Source of the DNA: Carthagonibacter metallireducens
GTDB lineage: Bacteria > Gemmatimonadota > Gemmatimonadetes > Palauibacterales > Palauibacteraceae
DNA: 64,000 nt
Assembly: GCA_023554445.1 (NCBI GenBank)
Contig: JAMJQQ010000026.1
Span: forward strand, 1 to 64,000
Direction of reading: 5' to 3'
Below the pieces are notes generated by a model. It was not told where the DNA came from. It was given only the letters and a program-made list of their open reading frames with translations, and made no database searches. This document shows, one piece after another, positions 35,434-43,730 of this stretch (position 1 is the first letter of the stretch; every line of letters starts with the position of its first letter). The translations under genes were made by a program, and so were the position numbers.

Positions 35434-35475
35434 GGCCGCGTCCCGTCCGTTCGCAGTGTGGCTTCAGGAGACCAG

Positions 35476-35943
35476 GTGGGAGAGAAGGCCGGGGGAAGAG
35501 CGCCCGTCATACGCAATCGCAAGGCCCGCCACGAGTTCGAGATTCTGGAAGAGCTCGAGGCGGGCCTCGTGCTGGAGGGAGCGGAAGTGAAGTCGCTCCG
35601 AGACGGGCGCGCGAACTTCACCGACGCCTTCGCTCGGGTCGAGGACGGAGAATTGTGGTTGCACAATCTCCACATCAGCCCCTACGAACAGGCGAGCATC
35701 GACGTACCCGATCCGCTTCGCCGAAGGAAACTCCTGGTTCACGCGCGTGAGTTGAATCGCCTCGCCTCGAAGACGGCCGAGCGCGGTCTCACGATCGTTC
35801 CGCTCGACATCCATTTCAGCCGGGGTCGGGCCAAGGTCAATCTCGGACTCGCGCGCGGGAAGAAGCTGCACGACAAACGTCAGTCCCTGAAGAAGGACGA
35901 CATGCGGCGGGAGGTCGAACGTGCGCTTCGTGCGAGAGAATGA
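35476..35943 (+). CDS. smpB: SsrA-binding protein
   Basis: Binds tmRNA and delivers it to stalled ribosomes for trans-translation. About 155 residues. Conserved blocks: NRKARHEFEILEELEAGLVL, EVKSLRDGRANFTDAFA, the PLD-type fold with KTAERGLTIVPL, and the C-terminal tail GKKLHDKRQSLKKDD that enters the decoding centre. I chose the GTG at 35476 because AGGAG lies five bases upstream at 35466-35470. A GTG at 35458 is also in frame. The tmRNA gene itself is not seen in the window. Confidence 0.96.
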   Translation: MGEKAGGRAPVIRNRKARHEFEILEELEAGLVLEGAEVKSLRDGRANFTDAFARVEDGELWLHNLHISPYEQASIDVPDPLRRRKLLVHARELNRLASKTAERGLTIVPLDIHFSRGRAKVNLGLARGKKLHDKRQSLKKDDMRREVERALRARE

Positions 35944-35950
35944 GACGGGG

Positions 35951-37153
35951 ATGAGAGGTCGTTCATTGCTTCGCCGACCGGTCTGGGGAGCATTGTGCTG
36001 CGCGGTGCTGCTGGGACCAGCGCATGGAATCCAGGCCCAGATGGCGAACGGCGGAGCGAGCGGAGGCCCGGGTGACGATCGCGGTGGTTCGGCAGTTGGT
36101 GGGGAACCGGGCTATCCAGTCTTTCGCTGGAGTGCGGCCCCCGAAGATCTCGTTCGAGGACCGTCGCTCACGGCGGGGCGCGGATCGGCGTACGGACCGG
36201 GGGGCGACGCGATAGAAGTCAGGGCCGGTGCACCGTTTGCGCGTCTCGGAGATCGAGTCCTGCCTCTCGCCAACTCGCCCTACCTGTCTGGCGGCGATCT
36301 CTGGGTTCCGTCGGAATTCCTGGAGCGGCTCGAGATGGCGCGTCGCGAGGCGCGTAACGGGCTCATCGTCGAGATTCCTCGGCCCGGTGAAACCGGTGGT
36401 GAATCCGTGTCCTCGGCCCAGAAGAACGGTCCGTGGAAGATCACGATCGATCCTGGACACGGGGGACACGATCCGGGAACCGTGAACCGGAGGACCGGGG
36501 CGCGGGAAAAGGACATCGTGCTGGCGGTGGGCCGGAAGCTGGCCGAGGAGTTACGCAGAAGACCGGGATTCGAGGTCGAACTCACACGCGATGATGATCG
36601 GTTCATTCCGCTCAAAGAGCGGCCGAAGCGGGCCAGGACGAGTGGATCGGATCTCTTCGTCTCGATCCACGTGAATGCCGAGCCCAACGGCGGAACACGC
36701 GCGAACGGCTTCGAGACCTACTTCCTCAGCCCTGCGCGGACGGACGAGTCGTCCCGTGTCGCGCGCCTCGAGAACAGTGTGCTCGAACTGGAAGGTGAGA
36801 CGCTCGACTTCGAGGGAGAGGCGCCGATAGACAAGATCGTCTCCATGATCGTGCTCGACGGGAACCGCGATGTCTCGCAGGATTTCGGAGAAGTCGTCCA
36901 GACTGGCTTGAACCGGGTCGCGGTCGGCAAGGACCGCGGGACCAAGCCCGGACCCTTCTGGGTACTGGTGGGAGCGACCGGTCACATGCCGGCGGTTCTG
37001 GTCGAGCTCGGCTTCATCACCAACCCGAACGACGTGAAGAAGCTGACTGATGATGCGTATCAGGCGCGGCTCGCCGTGGCGCTGGCCGATTCGATCGAGG
37101 AGTATCGGGACAGGTACGTACGATCGCAGATGCGGAGGAGTGGAGGCGGTTGA
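35951..37153 (+). CDS. N-acetylmuramoyl-L-alanine amidase (amidase_3)
   Basis: About 400 residues, exported (signal peptide near residues 8-30). An N-terminal region precedes the zinc amidase domain (about 165-395). Zinc ligands appear as IDPGHGGHD, the Glu of AREKDI and SIHVNA, and the catalytic Glu is in VLVELGFITN. It cuts the stem peptide from glycan strands during cell separation. Between SIHVNA and the last motif is a segment (about 250-290) that in AmiA/B/C-type enzymes carries a regulatory helix. This is the obvious target for the FtsEX-EnvC module. The ATG at 35951 lies 7 bases after smpB; a GTG at 35921 inside smpB is also possible. Confidence 0.95.
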   Translation: MRGRSLLRRPVWGALCCAVLLGPAHGIQAQMANGGASGGPGDDRGGSAVGGEPGYPVFRWSAAPEDLVRGPSLTAGRGSAYGPGGDAIEVRAGAPFARLGDRVLPLANSPYLSGGDLWVPSEFLERLEMARREARNGLIVEIPRPGETGGESVSSAQKNGPWKITIDPGHGGHDPGTVNRRTGAREKDIVLAVGRKLAEELRRRPGFEVELTRDDDRFIPLKERPKRARTSGSDLFVSIHVNAEPNGGTRANGFETYFLSPARTDESSRVARLENSVLELEGETLDFEGEAPIDKIVSMIVLDGNRDVSQDFGEVVQTGLNRVAVGKDRGTKPGPFWVLVGATGHMPAVLVELGFITNPNDVKKLTDDAYQARLAVALADSIEEYRDRYVRSQMRRSGGG

Positions 37154-38685
37154 AGCGGAGTGGTCTGGAAGCGGGACTGCTGGCGACGGTGCTGAGCGTC
37201 GCGACGGCCGGCTGTGTTTACTTCAATGCGATGTACGATGCCGGGCAGGCGTACGACGCCGGCATGACGGCGCTGCAGGAGGAGCAGGACCAGCTCGCCA
37301 GGCAACAATTCGATAGCGTCATCGCGAAAGCAGGGCGAATCGTCGGCAACCACCCGGGCAGCAAGTATGCCGACGATGCGGCGTTCCTGAAGACTCGCGC
37401 GGAACTGCACAACAAGCTCTGGGAGTCGGCCTTCACCTCGGCCGACTATGCTCGGCAACTCTCGAAGCGGTCTCGTGATTCAGCACTCGCGGCAGGTCTG
37501 AAGGGGATCGCGGCCGTTCAACTCGAGCGTCTGCTGCTGGGAGACTCACTTCTCAGTTCGGCCCTCGCGGCCGATCTGGCTGCGGACGACCGGGCAACCA
37601 TCCTCTTTCACAGGGGACTGGCCCGGCTCCAGCTCGACCGGCCCGCCGAGGCGGCGGAGGATCTCGAAGACGCGGCCAGGCAGATCGACCTCACCCGGGA
37701 AGCCCGGCTCGAACTGGCTCGCGCTCTGCTACAGATCGGCGACTACGAACGGTCCGTCGCTGTGACCGCGGAGCTGCTGCGCATGGACGAGTTCGGCCAG
37801 CTCTCCGAAGCGGGTCTGGCTCACGTGGACACGCTGGCCCACCTGGCTCCCGAGAGCCTCGATGCCAGCCTGGAGGAGCTGCTGCAGGAGGAGGGGATGC
37901 GCCCCGCCCGACGCTCACTTCTCCAGTTGCTGCGCGGACGGGCCCTCGAGGATCTCGCGGACTACGCGGCGGCGCTCGCCGTCCTCGACAGCTCGGCCAG
38001 CGCAGGGGCAACGAGCCGATGGGCGCCGCAGGCCAGTCTTCTGGCCTCGCAAATCCGTTTGCGCACCGCCACGGATCCCGACCAGGTCTCCGGGACCGTT
38101 CCGGATCTCGAACGCGCCACGCGGGCAGGAGACCTGGCAACCCGGGAGACAGCCATCCCCCTCGCGTCTTCGGCTGCTCGATTCCGGGATTACACGCAGG
38201 CGTGGCGGGATCGCGGTGCATCGGCGGCAGAGGCCGCTCTCCGCGGGGCGGAATTGGCCGGGACCGAGCTGGGGTCACCGGCAGTTGCCCGCGGACTCTA
38301 CCTCAAGTACCTGGAGCTGGCGCCGGATTCGCCCTGGACGGCAAAGGCGATCTATGGAGCGCTGGCCTACGCAGACTACCGACCGGGCAACTGGGTGAGG
38401 GACGAAGGAGATGTCACCGACGCCCGGCTGGTCGCGCGACTCGATGCTTTGCCCCAGGGTGATCCGTACCGGCAGGCGATCACGGGCACGGCGAGTGACT
38501 CCTGGGCCGACTCTGCATTCGTTCTGGCCGAGGCGGATCTCGAAGACCGAATCACGGAGATCCGAATGCTGTTCGACACGACCGTCGTGCGCGTGCGCCG
38601 TGATTCACTGCCTGACGAGGCTCCGGTCCCCGCCGCGGACTCGGTCGCCGCGGACGAGCCGGCCGAGCGAGAGGTCGAATTCTGA
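37150..38685 (+). CDS. TPR-containing lipoprotein
   Basis: About 511 residues. A short signal ends in the lipobox ATAGC (Cys about residue 22), followed by YFNAMYDAGQAYDAG. The rest is helical with repeated 34-residue-like units (for example TILFHRGLARLQLDRPAEAAEDLEDAA), consistent with tetratricopeptide repeats and a scaffold role at the envelope. The C-terminal 40 residues are acidic. The TTG at 37150 overlaps the amidase stop as TTGA, so it may assist or localise that enzyme. No closer family assignment is possible from the sequence alone. Confidence 0.8.
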   Translation: MKRSGLEAGLLATVLSVATAGCVYFNAMYDAGQAYDAGMTALQEEQDQLARQQFDSVIAKAGRIVGNHPGSKYADDAAFLKTRAELHNKLWESAFTSADYARQLSKRSRDSALAAGLKGIAAVQLERLLLGDSLLSSALAADLAADDRATILFHRGLARLQLDRPAEAAEDLEDAARQIDLTREARLELARALLQIGDYERSVAVTAELLRMDEFGQLSEAGLAHVDTLAHLAPESLDASLEELLQEEGMRPARRSLLQLLRGRALEDLADYAAALAVLDSSASAGATSRWAPQASLLASQIRLRTATDPDQVSGTVPDLERATRAGDLATRETAIPLASSAARFRDYTQAWRDRGASAAEAALRGAELAGTELGSPAVARGLYLKYLELAPDSPWTAKAIYGALAYADYRPGNWVRDEGDVTDARLVARLDALPQGDPYRQAITGTASDSWADSAFVLAEADLEDRITEIRMLFDTTVVRVRRDSLPDEAPVPAADSVAADEPAEREVEF

Positions 38686-39464
38686 TGAACGCGCCGATCA
38701 GGGACTGGGCGGAGGTCCGAGAGATCCGCCGTGCCGCCGACGAAACCTGGTGGGTGGAGCTCGATTCTCCCGCCATCGCTGGACGGGCGAGACCGGGTCA
38801 ATTCGTCATGGTGGGCCTCGGCGTCGAACAGGTAGCGGCTCCATTCCTCCCGCGTCCGTTCAGCGTGGGCCTCGCAGGCCCGGACCGGACGGTCGGGCTC
38901 CTGCTGCGCGAATTCGGTGCGGGTACCCGCCGCCTCGCTCGGCTGCGGGACGGAGACCGTGTACTGTTGCTGGGGCCGCTCGGGCAGGCGTTTTCGGTAT
39001 CGTCGGATCGCCCCGTCGTGTGCATCGCCGGCGGCGTAGGGCTCGCGCCGTTCCTCTTTCTCGCAGCCGAGCAGCGGAAACTCGGACGGCAGGTCAGGCT
39101 GCTGTACGGGGAACGGACCGCTGACCGGGTCTTCTCTTCGGAATTGATCGAGGAGCTGACGGGCGTGGCGCCGATCATCTACACGGAAGACGGATCGGCG
39201 GGCCACCAGGGCCTGGTGCTCGCGGGCATTCGCCCCGAGGAGGAGCCCGCCCTGCTCGCCTGCGGTCCTACGCCCATGCTCCAGGCCGTCGCCCGGCTGG
39301 CGATCGAGCATGGCTTACCGCTGCAGGTCTCCGTCGAAGAGCACATGGGGTGCGGAATCGGCACCTGTCAGGGCTGCGTGGTACGCAGCGCGAGTGGAGA
39401 GTGGATCAAGTCCTGCACCGAGGGCCCGGTGTTCGATGCCCGGGAGCTGTCATGGCCGACCTGA
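38685..39464 (+). CDS. pyrK: Dihydroorotate dehydrogenase electron-transfer subunit
   Basis: A 259-residue FAD and [2Fe-2S] protein that passes electrons from PyrD to NAD. The FAD-binding motif RPFSVG is near residue 65 and a NAD-binding GGVGLAP near 120. The iron-sulfur cysteines are CGIGTCQGC plus a fourth Cys fifteen residues on, the spacing of PyrK. The start overlaps the TPR stop as TGATG, and the end overlaps pyrD by 13 bases. Its presence defines the neighbouring PyrD as the NAD-linked class 1B type. Confidence 0.95.
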   Translation: MNAPIRDWAEVREIRRAADETWWVELDSPAIAGRARPGQFVMVGLGVEQVAAPFLPRPFSVGLAGPDRTVGLLLREFGAGTRRLARLRDGDRVLLLGPLGQAFSVSSDRPVVCIAGGVGLAPFLFLAAEQRKLGRQVRLLYGERTADRVFSSELIEELTGVAPIIYTEDGSAGHQGLVLAGIRPEEEPALLACGPTPMLQAVARLAIEHGLPLQVSVEEHMGCGIGTCQGCVVRSASGEWIKSCTEGPVFDARELSWPT

Positions 39465-40375
39465 CGCAGCGACTGTTCGGGACGCAATGGCAGAGCCCGG
39501 TGCTTCTGGCATCGGGCACGTGCGGCTACGGGGAGGAATACGCCGAGCTGATACCTCTGGACGAGATCGGGGGAATCGTCACGAAGGCCGTCAGCCTCGA
39601 GCCGAGATCCGGGAACCCGCCGCACCGGGTGTCCGAGACGCCGGGCGGCATGATCAACGCGATCGGCCTGCAGAATGTCGGCCTCGCTGCCTTCATTCGC
39701 GAGAAGCTCCCCTGGCTGCGCGACAACCTGGTTCGCGCCCGCGTTCTGATCAATGTAGTTGGCCACACCGAGGACGAATTCGAGGCAGTCGTCGCCGGAC
39801 TGGACGGAGAGGACGGCTTTCTCGGCTTCGAGATCAACGTTTCCTGCCCCAACGTGAAGGATGGCACGCTGTTCGGGACGGACCCGGCGGGTCTGGCCGG
39901 TCTTGTCGCCACCCTCAGGCGCGCCACGGCCCGACCACTCGTCGTGAAGCTGACGCCGAACGTGCCCGACATCGGGCTCTATGCGCGCATCTGCGAGGAG
40001 AACGGGGCGGACGGACTCAGCACGATCAACACCTTCCCCGGCATGTTGATCGACGTCGGGAAACGTCGCCCCGTGATCGGAAATGTATCCGGCGGTGTCA
40101 GCGGGCCGGCGATACTCCCGATGGGCGTATACCTCACCTGGCGGGCCCGTCAGTCGAGCAGCCTGCCGATCCTGGGCATCGGAGGAATTCGCTCGTCGGA
40201 TGACGCCCTGCAGTACATACTCGCAGGAGCGAGTCTGGTACAGATCGGGACTGCACTCTTCGTCGATCCCGAGGTCGCGGTGGCAGTACATCGAGGCGTC
40301 GAGGCGTACTGCACAGAATCAGAGACCCCGCTGCGGGAGCTCGTCGGTGGCGTTCAGATTCCCGACCGGGACTGA
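39452..40375 (+). CDS. pyrD: Dihydroorotate dehydrogenase, catalytic subunit (class 1B)
   Basis: Oxidises dihydroorotate to orotate in pyrimidine synthesis. About 307 residues. Motifs: VLLASGTCGYG near the N-terminus, GGIVTKAVS, NAIGLQN and the active-site Cys in NVSCPNVKDG, which marks class 1 enzymes (class 2 have Ser). FMN-binding motifs GGVSGPAILP and GIGGIRSSDDAL follow. The ATG at 39452 was preferred over the longer open frame because the family starts just before this region. It forms a heterotetramer with PyrK. Confidence 0.96.
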   Translation: MADLTQRLFGTQWQSPVLLASGTCGYGEEYAELIPLDEIGGIVTKAVSLEPRSGNPPHRVSETPGGMINAIGLQNVGLAAFIREKLPWLRDNLVRARVLINVVGHTEDEFEAVVAGLDGEDGFLGFEINVSCPNVKDGTLFGTDPAGLAGLVATLRRATARPLVVKLTPNVPDIGLYARICEENGADGLSTINTFPGMLIDVGKRRPVIGNVSGGVSGPAILPMGVYLTWRARQSSSLPILGIGGIRSSDDALQYILAGASLVQIGTALFVDPEVAVAVHRGVEAYCTESETPLRELVGGVQIPDRD

Positions 40376-40382
40376 GGAGGAG

Positions 40383-41117
40383 ATGGTGGCCGGCAGACCC
40401 GAAGTGATCGTGGCGCTGGACTATCCCGATTTCGAGTCGGCGTGGGCGCTCGTGGAGCAACTACCCGCAGACACCTGGTACAAGGTTGGCCTGGAGCTGT
40501 TCACGCGAGCCGGTCCCCCGGTCGTCGAGCGCCTGGCGGGAGAGGGCCGCAATGTATTCCTCGACCTCAAGCTGCACGACATACCGAATACGGTGGCCGG
40601 AGCGGTCCGGTCCGCATCGCGGCTCGGCGCTCGCCTGTTGACGGTGCACGCGGCCGGAGGCGAGGCGATGCTCAGGGCGGCGGCCGACGCTGCCGTGGAG
40701 GCGGCTGCTGCGGGGAATGGCTCGGGAGCTCAGGCGCACAGCAGGCTCCGCCTGCTCGCGATTACCGTACTTACTTCTCTGGACGATGCTTCGCTGCCGG
40801 CGGTGTTCGGCCGCGGGGCCACGGTGGAGGAGACCGCCGGCCGGTTGGCAGGGCTCGCTCGTGAGAGCGGAATCGACGGAGCCGTGTCCTCCGTCAGAGA
40901 ATGCCGGGCCATAAAGCTCGCCTGTGGTGAGGAGTTCATGGTCGTGACACCCGGGATCCGGCTCGCCGGCCAGGACGCACAGGACCAGGCCCGCGTCGCT
41001 ACACCCGCCGTGGCTTCGGCGGCAGGGGCCGACTACCTCGTGGTGGGCCGGACGATCACGAAGTCGGAGGATCCACGCACCGCCCTCGAGACGGTCCGCG
41101 CGGCTATCGATTCCTGA
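40383..41117 (+). CDS. pyrF: Orotidine-5'-phosphate decarboxylase
   Basis: Converts OMP to UMP, the last step of de novo UMP synthesis. About 244 residues. The conserved catalytic block FLDLKLHDIPNTV (Asp-x-Lys-x2-Asp) is near residue 60. MVVTPGIR and DYLVVGRTITKSEDP (phosphate binding) lie in the second half. The purine-rich GAGGAGG directly before the ATG at 40383 is a strong ribosome binding site. It is seven bases after pyrD and closes the pyrimidine operon; the convergent KdsC-like gene begins only 22 bases later. Confidence 0.96.
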   Translation: MVAGRPEVIVALDYPDFESAWALVEQLPADTWYKVGLELFTRAGPPVVERLAGEGRNVFLDLKLHDIPNTVAGAVRSASRLGARLLTVHAAGGEAMLRAAADAAVEAAAAGNGSGAQAHSRLRLLAITVLTSLDDASLPAVFGRGATVEETAGRLAGLARESGIDGAVSSVRECRAIKLACGEEFMVVTPGIRLAGQDAQDQARVATPAVASAAGADYLVVGRTITKSEDPRTALETVRAAIDS

Positions 41118-41139
41118 CCCTGGACGGTCCGCCTCGCGG

Positions 41140-41862
41140 TCAGATGTCTGCCGGCGAGAGCACGACAGGCCCGGTCTCGTTCCGCAGTCCGAGGTACTTC
41201 CGATATCGCGCCGAGTGCACGGACCGCTCTCGGACCGCTTCGTCGTATCTTCCGGCAAGACCGAGAAGCAGCTCGGCCGATTCGCGCACGGCATGCTGGC
41301 CGCCCTCACGGCCGGTCGTGTAGTCGAACCTCTGCTCGCGCTCGGCCCAGCTGCGCAGCAGGGGCGTGGCGCCGTTGCGGATGAGAACTCGCAGTCCGCA
41401 GGCGTCGGCGACGCCGAGGTCGAGCACATCGTCGAACAGGAAGCAGATCTGCTCCGGTCGGATCCCGAACCGGCTCTCCAGGTCCCGCAGGGCATGCAGC
41501 TTGTCGAGGAAACCCCGGTACACGACGTGAAAACGTTCGCGCTCGGCCAGTGCCACCGCAGCCGGATTATCCTGACCCGTCAGGACGCCGACGAATGGGA
41601 GGCGACCGTCTCTCAGCCACCAGCCGAAGCGGAGGAGGTTGGTTCCCATGGCGTCCGACTCGGAGAAGCCGCTGGGAGTGCCGGTTCCCTTGATCCCCTC
41701 GTTGAAAACTCCGTCCCAGTCGAACAGGAATCCCTTGACCCCGGCCAGGCGGGCCCGGAGGTCTCCGGGGGAGGTGCGGAACTCGCCCCCCACGGCGCGG
41801 AAAGGAGCGAGAAGCCGATCGTCCGGCTCCTGAAAGACCGGGTGCGAATCTCCCCGCGGCAT
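41140..41862 (-). CDS. KdsC-like HAD phosphatase
   Basis: 240 residues. HAD motif I reads FDWDGVFNEG, the substrate loop SDAMG, motif II VLTGQD, and the acid motif FLFDDVLD. The late block GGQHAVRESAELLL matches the GRGAVRE ending of Kdo-8-phosphate phosphatases. A 40-residue N-terminal extension is unusual for KdsC. It probably releases Kdo from Kdo-8-phosphate made by the adjacent KdsA; free Kdo would be the substrate for the KdnB-like oxidase. The start overlaps the transaldolase-CBS stop by one base (TGATG). A related acylneuraminate phosphatase role cannot be excluded. Confidence 0.82.
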   Translation of the reverse strand: MPRGDSHPVFQEPDDRLLAPFRAVGGEFRTSPGDLRARLAGVKGFLFDWDGVFNEGIKGTGTPSGFSESDAMGTNLLRFGWWLRDGRLPFVGVLTGQDNPAAVALAERERFHVVYRGFLDKLHALRDLESRFGIRPEQICFLFDDVLDLGVADACGLRVLIRNGATPLLRSWAEREQRFDYTTGREGGQHAVRESAELLLGLAGRYDEAVRERSVHSARYRKYLGLRNETGPVVLSPADI

Positions 41863-42866
41863 CAGAGATCCTGGATGTCCAGCATGCCTACCGGACGACC
41901 CCGGTCGGTTACCAGCAGATTGTCCACCTTGTGTCGGTGGAACAGCTCATCGGCCTCGTTGAGCCGGACCCCTCTCTCGATCGATATCGGAGTCCCGTAC
42001 GGCAGATCGCTCATCCGTCGATCGAGCACGTCACGGCCGTTGGCCTGGAGCAGACGTCGCAGATCTCCATCCGTGAACACACCCACCAGATTGCCTTCGC
42101 CGTCCACCACGGTTACGCAGCCGAATCCGTACTCGGTCATGCTCACGATCGCGTCGCGAAGCTCGGTGTCTGCCAGGACGGTCGGATTGACGCTGCTCAT
42201 GACATCGCCGACGGTACGCGTGATCATCCGGGTGTGAACCCGGAATTGATCGGTGCCGACCGAAGTGAACACGTTCTCTGTGAGGCGCGCGAGGATCGGA
42301 AAAGGCACCGTGATCGTGTGCGCGCCCAGCTGAAGTGCGTTGCGCACGTGCTCCACGTGGCGGACGGACGAGAACATGACGCGCGTTTCGTATCCGTAGC
42401 GTTCCACGGCATCTACCGCGTCCGCGACCAGAGCCAGAGCATCCTGTCCCTGATCCTGAAGCCGGCCCACGAGGGGGCATACGTAGGCGGCCCCTGCGTG
42501 CATGGCCATGTATGCCTGTTGCAGGGTGTAGACGAGGTGAACGTTGACCATCAGCCCTTCGTCCGTCAGCCGGCGGCATGCCTTGATACCTTCCAGAGAC
42601 ACGGGAATCTTGAACACCGTACGCCCCGGCTCCAACCCGAGCTCCAGCTGGCGGATCGCTTCGGACCGGATCTCGTCGGCCGTATCCCCGAGCGCCTCGA
42701 CCTGCAGCACAGGTACGATTCGAGCGAGATCGAGAAGGTAGGCGTCCACGTCCTCGATGCCGTGCCGATGCATGAAGGTCGGTGTCGTGGTCAGACCATC
42801 GAGTATCCCGAGTCCGAAGGCTTCCTCGATCTCCCGTCGATCCGCACTGTCAAGGTACAGCTCCAT
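41862..42866 (-). CDS. Transaldolase-CBS fusion protein
   Basis: 334 residues. Residues 1-210 align with the small transaldolase / fructose-6-phosphate aldolase family: MELYLDSAD start, Schiff-base Lys86 in TVFKIPVS, and AGAAYVCPLVGRLQDQG. Two positions differ from E. coli FSA: Thr28 where FSA has Asn28 (GLTTTPT versus GVTTNPS), and Leu132 where FSA has Tyr131. Residues about 215-334 are a CBS pair (VTVVDGEGNLVGVFTDGDL, HKVDNLLVTDRGRPVGM). The usual arabinose-5-phosphate isomerase KdsD is a SIS domain followed by a CBS pair, so this protein has the same tail on a different catalytic domain. It lies between kdsA and the KdsC-like gene. It could supply or sense arabinose-5-phosphate; that is inference. 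Confidence 0.85.
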   Translation of the reverse strand: MELYLDSADRREIEEAFGLGILDGLTTTPTFMHRHGIEDVDAYLLDLARIVPVLQVEALGDTADEIRSEAIRQLELGLEPGRTVFKIPVSLEGIKACRRLTDEGLMVNVHLVYTLQQAYMAMHAGAAYVCPLVGRLQDQGQDALALVADAVDAVERYGYETRVMFSSVRHVEHVRNALQLGAHTITVPFPILARLTENVFTSVGTDQFRVHTRMITRTVGDVMSSVNPTVLADTELRDAIVSMTEYGFGCVTVVDGEGNLVGVFTDGDLRRLLQANGRDVLDRRMSDLPYGTPISIERGVRLNEADELFHRHKVDNLLVTDRGRPVGMLDIQDL

Positions 42867-42888
42867 GTCGACTCTCTCTTCCGTTCTC

Positions 42889-43728
42889 TCAGGCCACCGG
42901 TCGGTGACGTACCTCTACCTCGTGAATCTCCAGCAGCGGAGCCAGGAACGCCTCGAGATCGAATACGCAGAGCTGGCTCGCCGCATCGCACAGTGCGCGA
43001 GCTGGATCGGGATGCGTTTCGATGAACACGCCGTCCACGCCGGCGGCGACACCCGAGCGGGCGATGACCGGCAGAAATTCCCGAGCCCCCCCGGACGGGT
43101 CGGCACTCGGGATGCCATAGCGACGGATCGAGTGCGTGATGTCGAAGACGGTCGGGAATCCCGTCTTCCTGAGGTGATAGAAGGCGCGCGGGTCCACTAC
43201 GAGATCGTTGTACCCGAAGGTGTAGCCACGTTCGGTGAGGAGTATGCGTTCGTTGCCTCGGGCGAGAACCTTCTCGACCGGCCGCATCATGTTCTCGGGT
43301 GCGAGGAACTGACCGTGCTTCAGATTCACCACCCGGCCCGTGTCTGCGGCAGCGACCACGAGCTCGGTCTGCATGCACAGGTAGGCCGGGATCTGTATGA
43401 CGTCCAGAACCTCGCCGGCCTTCGTCGCCTGATCCGGCGTGTGCACGTCGGAGAGGATGGGAAACCCGAAGTCCGTCCGGATTCGGTCCAGGATTCTGAG
43501 GCCCTCGTCGAGCCCGGGCCCCCGGTAGTAGTCCAGAGAACTACGGTTGTCCTTGGTGAATGACGACTTGTAGATGACCCCGACGCCCGTCGCGGACGCC
43601 ACCCGTGCCAGCTCCTCGGCGGTGCGCAGCATCACGCTCTCATCCTCGATCACGCACGGTCCTGAGATCAGGAACATACTCGCGCCACCGACATCGATGT
43701 TTCCGAGCTGGAACGTACGCGTCGCCAT
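42889..43728 (-). CDS. kdsA: 3-deoxy-8-phosphooctulonate synthase
   Basis: Condenses phosphoenolpyruvate and arabinose-5-phosphate to Kdo-8-phosphate for lipopolysaccharide. 279 residues. Blocks: FLISGPCVIEDE, YKSSFTKDNRSS, GFPILSDVHTP, IQIPAYLCMQTEL, NLKHGQFLAPENM, ERGYTFGYNDLVVD and VFIETHPDP. Cys25 in GPC, His in THPD and the Glu/Asp ligands indicate the metal-dependent class (the non-metal class has Asn at the Cys position). It starts two bases after the stop of the alcohol-dehydrogenase gene and is 22 bases before the transaldolase-CBS gene. Confidence 0.97.
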   Translation of the reverse strand: MATRTFQLGNIDVGGASMFLISGPCVIEDESVMLRTAEELARVASATGVGVIYKSSFTKDNRSSLDYYRGPGLDEGLRILDRIRTDFGFPILSDVHTPDQATKAGEVLDVIQIPAYLCMQTELVVAAADTGRVVNLKHGQFLAPENMMRPVEKVLARGNERILLTERGYTFGYNDLVVDPRAFYHLRKTGFPTVFDITHSIRRYGIPSADPSGGAREFLPVIARSGVAAGVDGVFIETHPDPARALCDAASQLCVFDLEAFLAPLLEIHEVEVRHRPVA

Positions 43729-43730
43729 GC

